Origin: Streptosporangium sp040640155
GTDB lineage: Bacteria; Actinomycetota; Actinomycetes; Streptosporangiales; Streptosporangiaceae
Direction: 5' to 3'
Length of the DNA: 64,000 nt
NCBI RefSeq assembly: GCF_040640155.1
Contig: NZ_JBFABE010000014.1
Location: 89,599 to 153,598 of the forward strand
The stretch's first letter is position 1, and each line of letters opens with the position of its first letter. A program made the translations under genes and the position numbers. Below are positions 17,018 to 25,715 of this stretch, piece by piece. The notes under the pieces are model-generated. The model did not search any database, was not told the DNA's origin, and worked only from the letters and a program-made list of their open reading frames with translations.

Positions 17018-17959
17018 ATGACCCTGAGCGTGCGCGACCTGAGGGTCCACTACAGGACCCTGCGCGGTGAGGTGAAGGCCCTCGACGGCGTCGGCTTCGA
17101 CGTCGCCGACGGCGAGATCCTCGGCCTGGCCGGCGAGTCCGGCTGCGGCAAGACCACCCTGGGCAAGAGCCTGATCAGGATGGACGGCCGGATGCGGCTG
17201 GCCGGGGGCACCGCCGAGCTGGACGGCGAGGAGCTGCCGCTCGGCGAAGACCGCCGCATGAACCGCTTCCGCTTCGGCAAGGTCTCGCTCATCCCGCAGT
17301 ACTCGATGAGCGCGATGAACCCCACCCGGAAGATCGGGAAGATGGTCGGCGAGCTGCTCGCCTCCCGGGGCGAGAGGCTGGACCTCGTCGAGCTGGAACG
17401 CCGCCTGGACCTGGTCGAGCTCCCGCGCGACGTGCTCGGGCGCTACCCGATCGAGTTGTCGGGCGGGATGAAGCAGCGGATGGTGATGGTCATCTCCACC
17501 CTGCTCGACCCGTCCCTGCTGATCGCCGACGAGATCACCTCCGCGCTCGACGTGTCGACGCAGAAGGCCGTGGCCAGGACCCTGGTGGAGTTCCGGGACC
17601 GGGGCTTCGTCCGCAGCATGATCTTCATCACCCACGACATCTCGCTGACCTACCAGATCGCCGACACGATCATGGTCATGTACGCCGGGAAGCTGGCCGA
17701 GAAGGCCCCGGCGGGGGTGATCGTCAGCGAGCCGCGCCACCCGTACACCCGGATGCTCATCTCCTCGCTGCCCGAGGTCGGCGTCCGGCACGCCGAGCGC
17801 AGGCTGTCGGGCATCCCGGGCAGGCCGCCCTCGCTGCTCGACCCGCCCTCGGGCTGCCGGTTCCGGGACCGCTGCCCGCTGGCCTTCGAGCGGTGCGCCG
17901 AGGAGCCCCCGCCGGTCGAGGTCGCCCCCGGTCACCACGTCGCCTGCTGGAAGGCCTGA
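17018..17959 (+). CDS. ABC transporter ATPase, OppD type
   Basis: A 313-aa nucleotide-binding subunit. Walker A is GESGCGKTT, the signature region ELSGGMKQR, Walker B LLIADEITSALD, and the H-loop in FITHDISL. The C-terminal oligopeptide/dipeptide transporter domain contains CRFRDRCPLAFERC, whose cysteines are thought to bind a [4Fe-4S] cluster in some DppD proteins. The Walker B Ile-Thr in DEITS replaces the common DEPTS and is shared by the partner ATPase. Confidence 0.94.
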   Translation: MTLSVRDLRVHYRTLRGEVKALDGVGFDVADGEILGLAGESGCGKTTLGKSLIRMDGRMRLAGGTAELDGEELPLGEDRRMNRFRFGKVSLIPQYSMSAMNPTRKIGKMVGELLASRGERLDLVELERRLDLVELPRDVLGRYPIELSGGMKQRMVMVISTLLDPSLLIADEITSALDVSTQKAVARTLVEFRDRGFVRSMIFITHDISLTYQIADTIMVMYAGKLAEKAPAGVIVSEPRHPYTRMLISSLPEVGVRHAERRLSGIPGRPPSLLDPPSGCRFRDRCPLAFERCAEEPPPVEVAPGHHVACWKA

Positions 17960-18094
17960 CATGCCCCGCGCCACCCCGGCACGCCCCGCGCCACGAGGAA
18001 GGGCGACGCCGCAGGGGCGGATCGCGCCACCGACAAGGACCGCACGGCGCGGGACGACCACGCCGGCCCCGCCCGCGCCCGCAGGAGTGAGACG

Positions 18095-18997
18095 ATGCTG
18101 AGCCTCGAAGGGGTCACCAAGACCTACCGGGTCGGTGCCTTCGGCACCTCCACCCTCACCGCCGTCGACGACGTGAGCCTCGACCTGGCGCCGGGGGAGG
18201 TGGTCTCCCTCATCGGCGAGAGCGGCAGCGGCAAGACGACCCTGGGCAAGATGGTCCTCGGGCTGCTCTCCCCGACCAGGGGGAGGATCACCCTCGACGG
18301 CGAGCGGGCCAGGCCAGGGAAGGCGTACTACCGGCACGTGCAGGGCGTCTTCCAGGACCCGTTCAGCTGCTACAACCCGGTCTTCAAGGCCGACCGGGTG
18401 CTCACGATGATCAGGAACGAGTACTTCCCCGGCGTCGCCGACCCCGAGTGGCAGGGCAGGATCGAGACCTCGCTCGCCGACGTCGGCCTCGACCCCGGCC
18501 AGATCCTGGGCCGCTACCCGCACCAGCTCAGCGGCGGCCAGCTCCAGCGCCTGCTGATCGCCAGGGCGCTGCTGCTCGACCTGCGGTACCTGGTCGCCGA
18601 CGAGATCACCAGCATGCTGGACGCCTCCACCAGGATCGACGTCCTCAACCTGCTCGCCGACCTCAAGGCGCGCGGGCTGGGGGTGCTGTTCGTCACCCAC
18701 GACCTGTCGCTGGGCAACTACATCAGCGAGCGGGCCGTGGTGCTGTACCGGGGGCGGGTGGTGGAGTCCGGCTCCACCTCGGCCGTCTTCGGCAACCCCC
18801 TGCACCCGTACACGATCAGGCTGCTGTCGTCGGTGCCGAGGCTGACCGCCCGCTGGGGCGGCGACGAGGACACCGGGTCCGGCGAGGTGCCGGCGCCGGA
18901 CGACCACGACGGGCCCTCCTCGCTCGTGGAGGCCGAGCCCGGCCATCTCGTCCGGCGCGCCGGCGCCGGCCCCAAGTCGCTGAGGAGCGTGAGTTGA
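18095..18997 (+). CDS. ABC transporter ATPase, OppF type
   Basis: A 300-aa ATPase partner of the OppD-like subunit. It has Walker A GESGSGKTT, the signature QLSGGQLQR, Walker B LVADEITSMLD and H-loop FVTHDLSL. The 135 bp before its ATG contain only a basic, Pro/Ala/Arg-rich open frame that I do not treat as a gene. Its stop overlaps the TTG start of the beta-mannosidase gene. Confidence 0.94.
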   Translation: MLSLEGVTKTYRVGAFGTSTLTAVDDVSLDLAPGEVVSLIGESGSGKTTLGKMVLGLLSPTRGRITLDGERARPGKAYYRHVQGVFQDPFSCYNPVFKADRVLTMIRNEYFPGVADPEWQGRIETSLADVGLDPGQILGRYPHQLSGGQLQRLLIARALLLDLRYLVADEITSMLDASTRIDVLNLLADLKARGLGVLFVTHDLSLGNYISERAVVLYRGRVVESGSTSAVFGNPLHPYTIRLLSSVPRLTARWGGDEDTGSGEVPAPDDHDGPSSLVEAEPGHLVRRAGAGPKSLRSVS

Positions 18998-21579
18998 GCA
19001 CCGAGCCGATGACCGAGCCGATGACTGAGCCGATGACCGAGCCGATGACCGAGCCGATGACCGAGCGGGGCACCGGGCCGGGCGTCCGGCCGGGCACCGG
19101 CCCGGGGCTCGCCCCGGGGACCACGTTCAGGACGCTGCACGACGGGTGGACCCTCCGGCAGGTGGACGGGGAGGTCTCCGGCGTCCCGGCCACGGTGCCC
19201 GGGTGCGTGCACACCGACCTGCTGGCCGCCGGGCTCATCGACGACCCCTACCTCGACGACAACGAGAACCGGCTGACCTGGATCGGCCGCTCTCCTTGGG
19301 AGTACGAGACGGTCTTCGACTGGCACGACGACGGGCACGAGCGCGCCGACCTGGTCTGCGAGGGCCTGGACACCGTCGCCGTCGTCGAGCTCAACGGCGT
19401 GGAGGTCGCGTCCACGGCCAACCAGCACCGCTCCTACCGCCTGCCCGTGCGCGAGCTGCTGCGCGAGGGCGGCAACACGCTGCGGGTGCGTTTCGCCTCC
19501 CCGGTGGCCTACGCCGAGGCGCGCCGGGCCGAGCTGGGCGAGCGGCCCGGCGCCTACGAGGCGCCGTACCAGTTCATCCGCAAGATGGCCTGCAACTTCG
19601 GCTGGGACTGGGGCCCGGCCCTGGTCACCTCCGGCATCTGGCGGCCGATCGGGCTGCACTCCTGGAGCGGGACCCGGCTGGCCGGGGTCAGACCGCTGGT
19701 GCGCACCGACGGGCCGGACGGCCTCGTCGAGGTGCACGTCACCCTGGAGCACTCCGGCGGGCCCTCGTCGTCCGCCCAGACCCCGGTGACCGTGACGGCC
19801 TCGGTCGCGGGCGTCCGGTGCGAGGCGCGGACGGCCCCCGGCGAGCGCGAGGCCGTCCTGACGCTGCGGGTGCCCGGCGCGGAACGCTGGTGGCCACGCG
19901 GGTACGGCGCCCAGCACCGCCACGAGCTGACGGTGAGCCTCGGTGACGCGCCGTCCGCCGGCCCCGGGGCGCACGACGGGTCCGGGGCGTCCGGGACCTC
20001 CGGAAGGGGCGAGCCGGCCGGGCGGCGGTGGAGGGGCCTGATCGGGTTCCGCGACGTCCGGCTGGACCGGACCGGCGACGCCTTCACCGTGGTGGTCAAC
20101 GACGTGCCGGTGTTCGTACGCGGCGTCAACTGGATCCCCGACGACTGCTTCCCGGCCAGGATCACCCGCGACCGCCTGGCCGAGCGCTTCGGCCAGGCCG
20201 CCGGGGCGGGGGTCAACCTGCTGCGGATCTGGGGCGGCGGCCTGTACGAGAGCGAGGACTTCTACGACCTGGCCGACGAGCTGGGCCTGCTGGTGTGGCA
20301 GGACTTCCCGTTCGCCTGCGCCGCCTACCCCGAGGAGGAGCCCTTCGCCTCCGAGGTCGAGGCCGAGGCGCGCGAGAACGTCGCCCGCCTGGCCTGGCGC
20401 CCGTCGCTGGCGCTGTGGTGCGGCAACAACGAGGTGCTGGAGGGCCACGCCGACTGGGGCTGGCGCGAGAGCCTGGGCGAGCGCACCTGGGGGGCGGGCT
20501 TCTTCCACGACCTGCTCCCGTCGGTCGTCGCCGAGCTGGACCCCACCCGCCCCTACTGGCCGGGCAGTCCCTACTCCGGCGGCCCAGAGCTGCCCCCCAA
20601 CGACCCGTCACGCGGGACCCTGCACATCTGGGACGTGTGGAACCGCGAGGACTACACCCGCTACGGCGACTACCGGCCCCGCTTCGTGGCCGAGTTCGGC
20701 TTCCAGGGGCCGCCGGTGCACGCCACGCTGCGCGCCGCCGTCAGCGGCGAGCTGGCCGCCGACGCGCCCCTGGTGCTGCACCACCAGAAGGCGCACGAGG
20801 GCAACGCCAAGCTGCTGCGCGGCCTGGGCGAGCACCTGCCCGCGCCGCGCACCTACGACGACTGGCACTACCTGACCCAGCTCAACCAGGCCAGGGCGGT
20901 CGCCTACGGCATCGAGCGCTTCCGTGCCCAGGCCCCCTACTGCGCGGGCACGATCGTGTGGCAGCTCAACGACTGCTGGCCGGTCACCTCCTGGTCGGCC
21001 GTCGACGGCGCCGGGCGGCGCAAGCCCCTGTGGTACGCGTTGCGCCGCGTCTACGACGACCGCCTGCTGACCGTCGCCGACGGCGCCGTGGCCGTGATCA
21101 ACGACGGCCCCGAGCCGTGGGCGGGCGAGCTGGAGCTGCTGCGCCTCGCCCTGGACGGCGAGCCGCTGGCCAAGGAGACGGCCGCCGTCGAGGTGGCACC
21201 CCGCTCGGTGGCCGCCGTCGCGCTGCCCGGCCCGGTCGCGACCCCGGGAGACCCCACCGCCGAACTGCTCGTGGCCAGGCTCGGCGACCGGCGCGCCGTC
21301 TCCTTCTTCGCCGAGGACACCCGGGTGGCGTTCCCGCGCGCCGCCCACCGCGCCGAGGTGACCGCGGTGGCCGGCGGCCTGGACGTCACCGTCACCGCCG
21401 GGACCGTCCTGCGCGAGCTGGCCCTGTTCCCCGACCGCCTCGACCCGGCGGCCTCGGTCGACGACATGCTGGTGACGCTCCTCCCCGGCGAGAGCGTCAC
21501 CTTCCACGTCACCACCGACCGCGAGCTCGACCCGGCCGCGCTCGTCACCCGCCCGGTCCTGCGCTGCGTCAACGACTGA
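18994..21579 (+). CDS. Beta-mannosidase, glycoside hydrolase family 2
   Basis: An 861-aa GH2 enzyme, most likely cytoplasmic, cleaving terminal beta-mannose from imported manno-oligosaccharides. The N-terminal jelly-roll starts near FRTLHDGWTLRQVDGEV, and PGCVHTDLLAAGLIDDPYLDDNE is typical of beta-mannosidases. The acid/base is Glu480 (WCGNNE) and the nucleophile Glu567 (VAEFGFQ). TTG 18994 overlaps the ATPase stop and has GAGGAG 6 nt upstream; several in-frame ATGs lie in a 12-bp tandem repeat right after it. No signal peptide is present. Another GH2 specificity is less likely given the NNE and AEFGFQ contexts. Confidence 0.93.
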   Translation: MSTEPMTEPMTEPMTEPMTEPMTERGTGPGVRPGTGPGLAPGTTFRTLHDGWTLRQVDGEVSGVPATVPGCVHTDLLAAGLIDDPYLDDNENRLTWIGRSPWEYETVFDWHDDGHERADLVCEGLDTVAVVELNGVEVASTANQHRSYRLPVRELLREGGNTLRVRFASPVAYAEARRAELGERPGAYEAPYQFIRKMACNFGWDWGPALVTSGIWRPIGLHSWSGTRLAGVRPLVRTDGPDGLVEVHVTLEHSGGPSSSAQTPVTVTASVAGVRCEARTAPGEREAVLTLRVPGAERWWPRGYGAQHRHELTVSLGDAPSAGPGAHDGSGASGTSGRGEPAGRRWRGLIGFRDVRLDRTGDAFTVVVNDVPVFVRGVNWIPDDCFPARITRDRLAERFGQAAGAGVNLLRIWGGGLYESEDFYDLADELGLLVWQDFPFACAAYPEEEPFASEVEAEARENVARLAWRPSLALWCGNNEVLEGHADWGWRESLGERTWGAGFFHDLLPSVVAELDPTRPYWPGSPYSGGPELPPNDPSRGTLHIWDVWNREDYTRYGDYRPRFVAEFGFQGPPVHATLRAAVSGELAADAPLVLHHQKAHEGNAKLLRGLGEHLPAPRTYDDWHYLTQLNQARAVAYGIERFRAQAPYCAGTIVWQLNDCWPVTSWSAVDGAGRRKPLWYALRRVYDDRLLTVADGAVAVINDGPEPWAGELELLRLALDGEPLAKETAAVEVAPRSVAAVALPGPVATPGDPTAELLVARLGDRRAVSFFAEDTRVAFPRAAHRAEVTAVAGGLDVTVTAGTVLRELALFPDRLDPAASVDDMLVTLLPGESVTFHVTTDRELDPAALVTRPVLRCVND
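19003..19062 (+). repeat. Five 12-bp tandem repeats at the start of the beta-mannosidase gene
   Basis: The unit GAGCCGATGACC is repeated five times (one C-to-T change in copy 2). It encodes MTEP repeats, and every copy contains an in-frame ATG. The 12-bp unit keeps the frame whatever the copy number. Confidence 0.95.
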
Positions 21580-21604
21580 GCCCGCCCGCGACGGCCCGCC
21601 CGGT

Positions 21605-21632
21605 CCGGACGGGGACGCGACCCCCCGTCCGG
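21605..21632 (+). terminator. Hairpin after the beta-mannosidase gene
   Basis: A 10-bp stem, CCGGACGGGG (21605-21614) with CCCCGTCCGG (21623-21632) and an 8-nt loop, lies 25 nt past the stop and before the his genes. Confidence 0.55.
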
Positions 21633-21736
21633 CCCGATCATCGGACGGATCGCGTCCCGGAGCGTGGACCCGCACACGCGGAGGCCGGTCGGCCCGTTAG
21701 GCTTGACGCGCACATCCGACGACGCCGAGAGTGATC

Positions 21737-22000
21737 ATGAAGACCTTCGAAGAGCTGTACGCCGAGCTGTCCGACAAGGCGCGCACCCGGCCCGAGGGCT
21801 CGGGCACCGTGGCCGCGCTGGACGCCGGGGTCCACGCCATCGGCAAGAAGGTCGTGGAGGAGGCCGCCGAGAGCTGGATGGCGGCCGAGCACGAGTCGAA
21901 CGAGCGGGCGGCCGAGGAGATCTCCCAGCTCCTCTACCACGTGCAGGTCCTCATGATCGCCAAGGGGATCGGGCTGGACGAGGTCTACAAGCATCTGTGA
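21737..22000 (+). CDS. hisE: HisE, phosphoribosyl-ATP pyrophosphatase
   Basis: An 87-aa all-alpha NTP pyrophosphohydrolase catalysing the second step of histidine synthesis (PR-ATP to PR-AMP). The conserved Mg-binding helix KKVVEEAAESWMAAEHES and the later EEISQLLYHVQVLM are present. ATG 21737 gives the standard MKTFEELYAEL start; an in-frame GTG lies two codons upstream. It is a free-standing hisE paired with hisG, the usual actinobacterial order. Confidence 0.95.
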   Translation: MKTFEELYAELSDKARTRPEGSGTVAALDAGVHAIGKKVVEEAAESWMAAEHESNERAAEEISQLLYHVQVLMIAKGIGLDEVYKHL

Positions 22001-22061
22001 GCCGGTGCGCCCGGCTTCCGGTCTCGCAGGCAGATCCCGTCCACACCTAAGGAAACCCGCC

Positions 22062-22907
22062 ATGCTCCGTCTCGCCGTACCCAACAAGGGCGCCCTCACC
22101 GAGGGGGCCCAGACGATCCTCAAGGAAGCCGGGTACCGGGCCCGCAAGGACAGCAAGGAACTCGTGGTCGTCGACCCGGAGAACTCCTGCGAGCTGTTCT
22201 TCCTGCGTCCCAAGGACATCGCCGTCTACGTCGGCGAGGGCACCCTGGACGCCGGGATCACCGGCCGTGACATGCTGCACGACTCCGGGGCGCAGGTCGA
22301 GGAGCTCATCCCGCTCGGCTTCGGCCGCTCCACCTTCCGTTTCGCCGCCAACCCCGGCGACTTCGACTCCGTCGTCGACCTCAAGGGCAAGCGCGTCGCC
22401 ACCGCGTACGCGGGACTGCTGGAGTCCTACCTCGCCGAGCGGGGCGTCGAGGCCAGGGTGATCAAGCTGGACGGCGCGGTCGAGACCGCCATCCGGCTCG
22501 GCGTGGCCGACGCCGTGGCCGACGTCGTGGAGACCGGCACCACGCTGCGCAACATCGGCCTGGAGGTCTTCGGCGAGCCGATCGCGCACTCCGAGGGCGT
22601 GCTGATCAAGCAGGTCGGCGCGGCCGAGGCCCCGGGCCTGCGCCAGCTCATCCGCCGCCTGCAGGGCGTGCTGATGGCGCGCGACTACGTGATGATGGAC
22701 TACGACATCCGTGCCGAGCGGATCGAGGAGGCCATCGCCCTCACCCCCGGCATGGAGGGCCCGACGGTCTCCCCGCTGCACCGGGAGGGGTGGGTCGCGG
22801 TCCGCGCCATGGTGCCGCGCAAGGGCCACCAGCAGATCATGGACGAGCTCTCGGAGATCGGCGCCAAGGCGATCCTGGTGACCGCCATCTTCGCCTGCCG
22901 CGTCTGA
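22062..22907 (+). CDS. hisG: HisG, ATP phosphoribosyltransferase (long form)
   Basis: A 281-aa long-form HisG, which condenses ATP with PRPP in the first, feedback-inhibited step of histidine synthesis. The catalytic part includes LRLAVPNKGALTE and the PRPP-binding loop DVVETGTTLRNIGL. The C-terminal regulatory domain (GPTVSPLHREGWVAVRAMV, IGAKAILVTAIFACRV) binds histidine. ATG 22062 is preceded by a weak purine stretch (TAAGGAAA). The stop overlaps an inverted repeat for the next operon. Confidence 0.96.
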   Translation: MLRLAVPNKGALTEGAQTILKEAGYRARKDSKELVVVDPENSCELFFLRPKDIAVYVGEGTLDAGITGRDMLHDSGAQVEELIPLGFGRSTFRFAANPGDFDSVVDLKGKRVATAYAGLLESYLAERGVEARVIKLDGAVETAIRLGVADAVADVVETGTTLRNIGLEVFGEPIAHSEGVLIKQVGAAEAPGLRQLIRRLQGVLMARDYVMMDYDIRAERIEEAIALTPGMEGPTVSPLHREGWVAVRAMVPRKGHQQIMDELSEIGAKAILVTAIFACRV

Positions 22908-22916
22908 CAAATGTCA
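22905..22916. promoter_or_regulatory. Inverted repeat upstream of the ABC-2/two-component operon
   Basis: TGACAAATGTCA has 5-bp arms and a 2-bp centre. It covers the hisG stop and lies 60 bp before the ATPase start, just upstream of where a -35 element should be (a possible -10 TAGCGT is at 22964-22969). This position suits activation by the NarL-type response regulator at the end of the operon. Confidence 0.4.
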
Positions 22917-22975
22917 CCGCCGAACCCGGAGGAGTGGCACTGCGGATCGGCGCCGGGCGCTCCTAGCGTTGGGGC

Positions 22976-23860
22976 ATGAACGCGATCACCTTCACCGACG
23001 TGAGCAAGAGCTACGGGGACGTGCTCGCCGTCGACAGCCTGGATCTCACCGTCGAGGCAGGGCGGACCGTCGCCCTGCTCGGCCCCAACGGGGCCGGGAA
23101 GTCGACCTCGATCGGCATGCTGCTCGGCCTGACCCGTCCCACCCGCGGCCGCGTGGAGGTGCTGGGCGGTTCCCCCGACGAGGCCGTCGCCCGCGGCGAC
23201 ATCGGGGCCATGCCGCAGACCGGCGACCTCATCCCCGAGCTCACGGTCCGCGAGACGGTCGACTTCGTCCGGCGGCTCTACCCCGAGCCGCTCGGCCTCG
23301 ACGAGGTCCTGGCGATGGCCGATCTCACCGACCTCGCGCGGCGGCGCGCCGACAGGCTGTCCGGCGGGCAGGCGCAGCGGGTCAGGTTCGCCCTGGCCGT
23401 CGCCGGGGCGCCCAGGCTGCTGGTGCTGGACGAGCCGACCGCGGCCATGGACGTGGAGTCGCGGCTGCGGTTCTGGGAGAGCATGCGCGCCTACGCCGCC
23501 GGGGGCCGCACGGTCCTGTTCGCCACCCACTACATGCAGGAGGCCGACGAGAACTCCGACCGGGTCGTCGTCATCGCCAGGGGCCGGATCGTGGCCGACG
23601 GCACCGCCGACCAGATCAAGGCGGGCAACGGCGGGCACGTCGTCCGCTTCTCCCTCGGCGGGCAGGCCGTCGCCGGCCTCGACGCCCTGCCCGGGGTCGT
23701 GGCGGTGGAGGTCGCCGACGGCGCCGCGCTGCTGCGCACCGCCGATCCCGACGCCACCGTGGCGGCCCTGTACCGCGGCACCTCGCTGGACGTCCGCGAC
23801 CTCAGGATCACCGGCGCCGACCTCGAAGACGCCTTCCTCGCCCTCACCCGGGAGCCGTGA
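22976..23860 (+). CDS. ABC-2 type exporter, ATPase subunit
   Basis: A 294-aa ATPase of the drug/antibiotic exporter group. It has Walker A GPNGAGKST, signature LSGGQAQR, Walker B LLVLDEPTAAMD and H-loop FATHYMQEAD, then a C-terminal substrate-specific region. ATG 22976 lies about 7 nt after a possible -10, so the transcript could be leaderless. It is followed by a TGATG overlap with the permease gene and then a sensor kinase and regulator. This matches the ABC-DesK/DesR-like modules that respond to membrane-active stress. Confidence 0.93.
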   Translation: MNAITFTDVSKSYGDVLAVDSLDLTVEAGRTVALLGPNGAGKSTSIGMLLGLTRPTRGRVEVLGGSPDEAVARGDIGAMPQTGDLIPELTVRETVDFVRRLYPEPLGLDEVLAMADLTDLARRRADRLSGGQAQRVRFALAVAGAPRLLVLDEPTAAMDVESRLRFWESMRAYAAGGRTVLFATHYMQEADENSDRVVVIARGRIVADGTADQIKAGNGGHVVRFSLGGQAVAGLDALPGVVAVEVADGAALLRTADPDATVAALYRGTSLDVRDLRITGADLEDAFLALTREP

Positions 23861-24594
23861 TGCCGAACCACATCAGGATCGAAGCCCTGCGGATGCTGCG
23901 CAACAAGCGCTACGCCATCTTCGTGGTCGGCTTCCCCGTGGTGTTCTACCTGGTCTTCTCCAGCGTGTGGGGCGACGGGATCAGCGCCGACGGGGCCAGG
24001 GCCTCCGCCGTCCTCATGGTCTCCATGGGCGCCTACGGGGCGATCGCTGCCTCCATGATGAGCACCGCCGTGCCGTGGGCGCAGGAGAGGCGGTCCGGCT
24101 GGCTGCGCCAGTTGCGGACCACCCCGTTGCCCGGCTGGTCGATCATCGTCACCAAGCTGGTCACCTCGCTGCTGCTGGTGCTCCCGTCCCTGCTGCTGGT
24201 CTGCCTGGCCGCGGTCCTCTTCCAGGGCGTCCGGCTGACGGCGGCGGAGTGGCTGTCGCTGATCCCGATCCTGTGGATCGGCGCCGTGCCGTTCGCCGCG
24301 CTCGGCCTGACGATCGGCTCGCTGCTGCCCGGGGACACCGCCCAGTCGGCCGCGATGGTCGGGGTGTTCGGGCTGGCGCTCCTGGGGGGTCTGTGGTTCC
24401 CTGTGGAGATCATGCCCGAGGCCATGAGGACCGTCGCCCAGGTGCTGCCCTCCTTCTCCTACGCCGACATCGGCCGGCACATCGTCGCGGGAAGCGCGCC
24501 GCCGGTGTCCGAGGTGGTGACGGTCGTGGCCTGGGCCGCCGGGCTCTGCGTCGTCGCGGTGCTCACCTACCGCCGGGCCCTCGCCCGCGCATGA
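23860..24594 (+). CDS. ABC-2 type exporter, permease subunit
   Basis: A 244-aa membrane protein with six predicted TM helices of the ABC2_membrane family. Landmarks are MLRNKRYAIFVVGFPVVFYLVF, an amphipathic segment ERRSGWLRQLRTTPLPGW before TM3, and GGLWFPVEIMPEAMRTVAQVLPSF, the conserved pre-TM6 motif. It is coupled to the ATPase (TGATG) and to the kinase gene (ATGA). Confidence 0.92.
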   Translation: MPNHIRIEALRMLRNKRYAIFVVGFPVVFYLVFSSVWGDGISADGARASAVLMVSMGAYGAIAASMMSTAVPWAQERRSGWLRQLRTTPLPGWSIIVTKLVTSLLLVLPSLLLVCLAAVLFQGVRLTAAEWLSLIPILWIGAVPFAALGLTIGSLLPGDTAQSAAMVGVFGLALLGGLWFPVEIMPEAMRTVAQVLPSFSYADIGRHIVAGSAPPVSEVVTVVAWAAGLCVVAVLTYRRALARA

Positions 24595-25715
24595 CGATCC
24601 TCTCCGGGCTCACCTTCGGCGGCACGGGCTCCCCCCCGTCCCGCCGGAGGCGGCTGGCGGGGATCTCCATCGGCCTCGTCTACCTGTGCTTCCCGGTGCT
24701 GGAGATCGTCACCGGCGAGGTGAGCGGCACCAGGGCCCTGTGGGGCGGCGCGGGGCTGGCGGTCTTCGTCGCCTGCTACGTCGCCACCGTGCTCAGCCCG
24801 GCGGACTTCGGCGAGCCGACCCGCCTGACGTACTGGCTGCTGGGGGTGACCACGCTGCTGGGGGTCGGCCTGGCGGCGGCCTTCGGCGGCGGCTGGACGA
24901 CGCTGCCGATCTACATGACGGTGGTCTACAGCATGGCGCTGAGCCCCCGGCTGTCGGTGGCGGGCGTCACCGCGATGGCCGTCGCCGTCCTGCTGATCGG
25001 CCTGCTGAAGGAGCACGACCTCGGCACCACCCTGGTGCTCGTCTTCCAGGTCGTCACGCTCGGCGTCCTGTTCATGGGGATGCGCAACACCAGGATGCTG
25101 GTGATGCGGCTCCGCCGGGCGCAGGAGGAGGTGGCGCGGCTGGCGGCGAGCGAGGAGCGGCTGCGCATCGCCAGGGACCTGCACGACCTGCTCGGCCACA
25201 GCCTGTCGTTGATCGTCCTGAAGAGCGAACTGGCCGGGCGGCTGGCCGAGGACGGCTCGGAACGGGCCGTGGCGGAGATCCGCGACATCGAGTCGGTGGC
25301 CAGGCAGGCGCTGGTCGAGGTGCGCGACGCCGTCACCGGCTACCGGCAGCGCGGCCTGGCGGGCGAGCTGGACGGCGCCCGCGCCGCCCTGGAGGGGGCG
25401 GGGACGAAGGTGACGATCCGGCTCGCGGGCACCCCGCTGCCCGGCGCTCTGGAGGAACTGCTCGGCTGGGCGGTGCGCGAGGGCGTCACCAACGTCATCC
25501 GGCACGCGCGGGCGACGCGGTGCGAGATCGAGGTGACCCTCGACGACAGGGCCGCCACCCTGGAGATCGTCGACGACGGGCGGGGCGCCGACCCCTACGG
25601 GCCGGGCAACGGGCTGACCGGGCTCACCGAGCGGGTACGGGCGGCGGGCGGTACGGTCTCCGCCGCGCCGCGCCCGCCCGGCTTCGCCCTGCGGGTGGTG
25701 GTGCCCCGTGGCTGA
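24591..25715 (+). CDS. Sensor histidine kinase, DesK/NarX-like (HisKA_3)
   Basis: A 374-aa kinase with about five or six N-terminal TM helices and no large extracellular domain, so it probably senses events within the membrane. The dimerisation/phosphoacceptor helix is ARDLHDLLGHSLSLIVLKSE (phospho-His in RDLHD). The HATPase_c domain has REGVTNVIRHARA (N box), DDGRGAD (G1) and GNGLTGLTERV (G2). It overlaps the permease gene by 4 nt and the regulator gene by 8 nt. Confidence 0.93.
   Translation: MTILSGLTFGGTGSPPSRRRRLAGISIGLVYLCFPVLEIVTGEVSGTRALWGGAGLAVFVACYVATVLSPADFGEPTRLTYWLLGVTTLLGVGLAAAFGGGWTTLPIYMTVVYSMALSPRLSVAGVTAMAVAVLLIGLLKEHDLGTTLVLVFQVVTLGVLFMGMRNTRMLVMRLRRAQEEVARLAASEERLRIARDLHDLLGHSLSLIVLKSELAGRLAEDGSERAVAEIRDIESVARQALVEVRDAVTGYRQRGLAGELDGARAALEGAGTKVTIRLAGTPLPGALEELLGWAVREGVTNVIRHARATRCEIEVTLDDRAATLEIVDDGRGADPYGPGNGLTGLTERVRAAGGTVSAAPRPPGFALRVVVPRG

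Noticed and set aside
17961..18099. 45-codon basic ORF between the two importer ATPase genes
   Set aside because: Only Pro/Ala/Arg/Thr residues, no ribosome site and no homology; probably spacer sequence.
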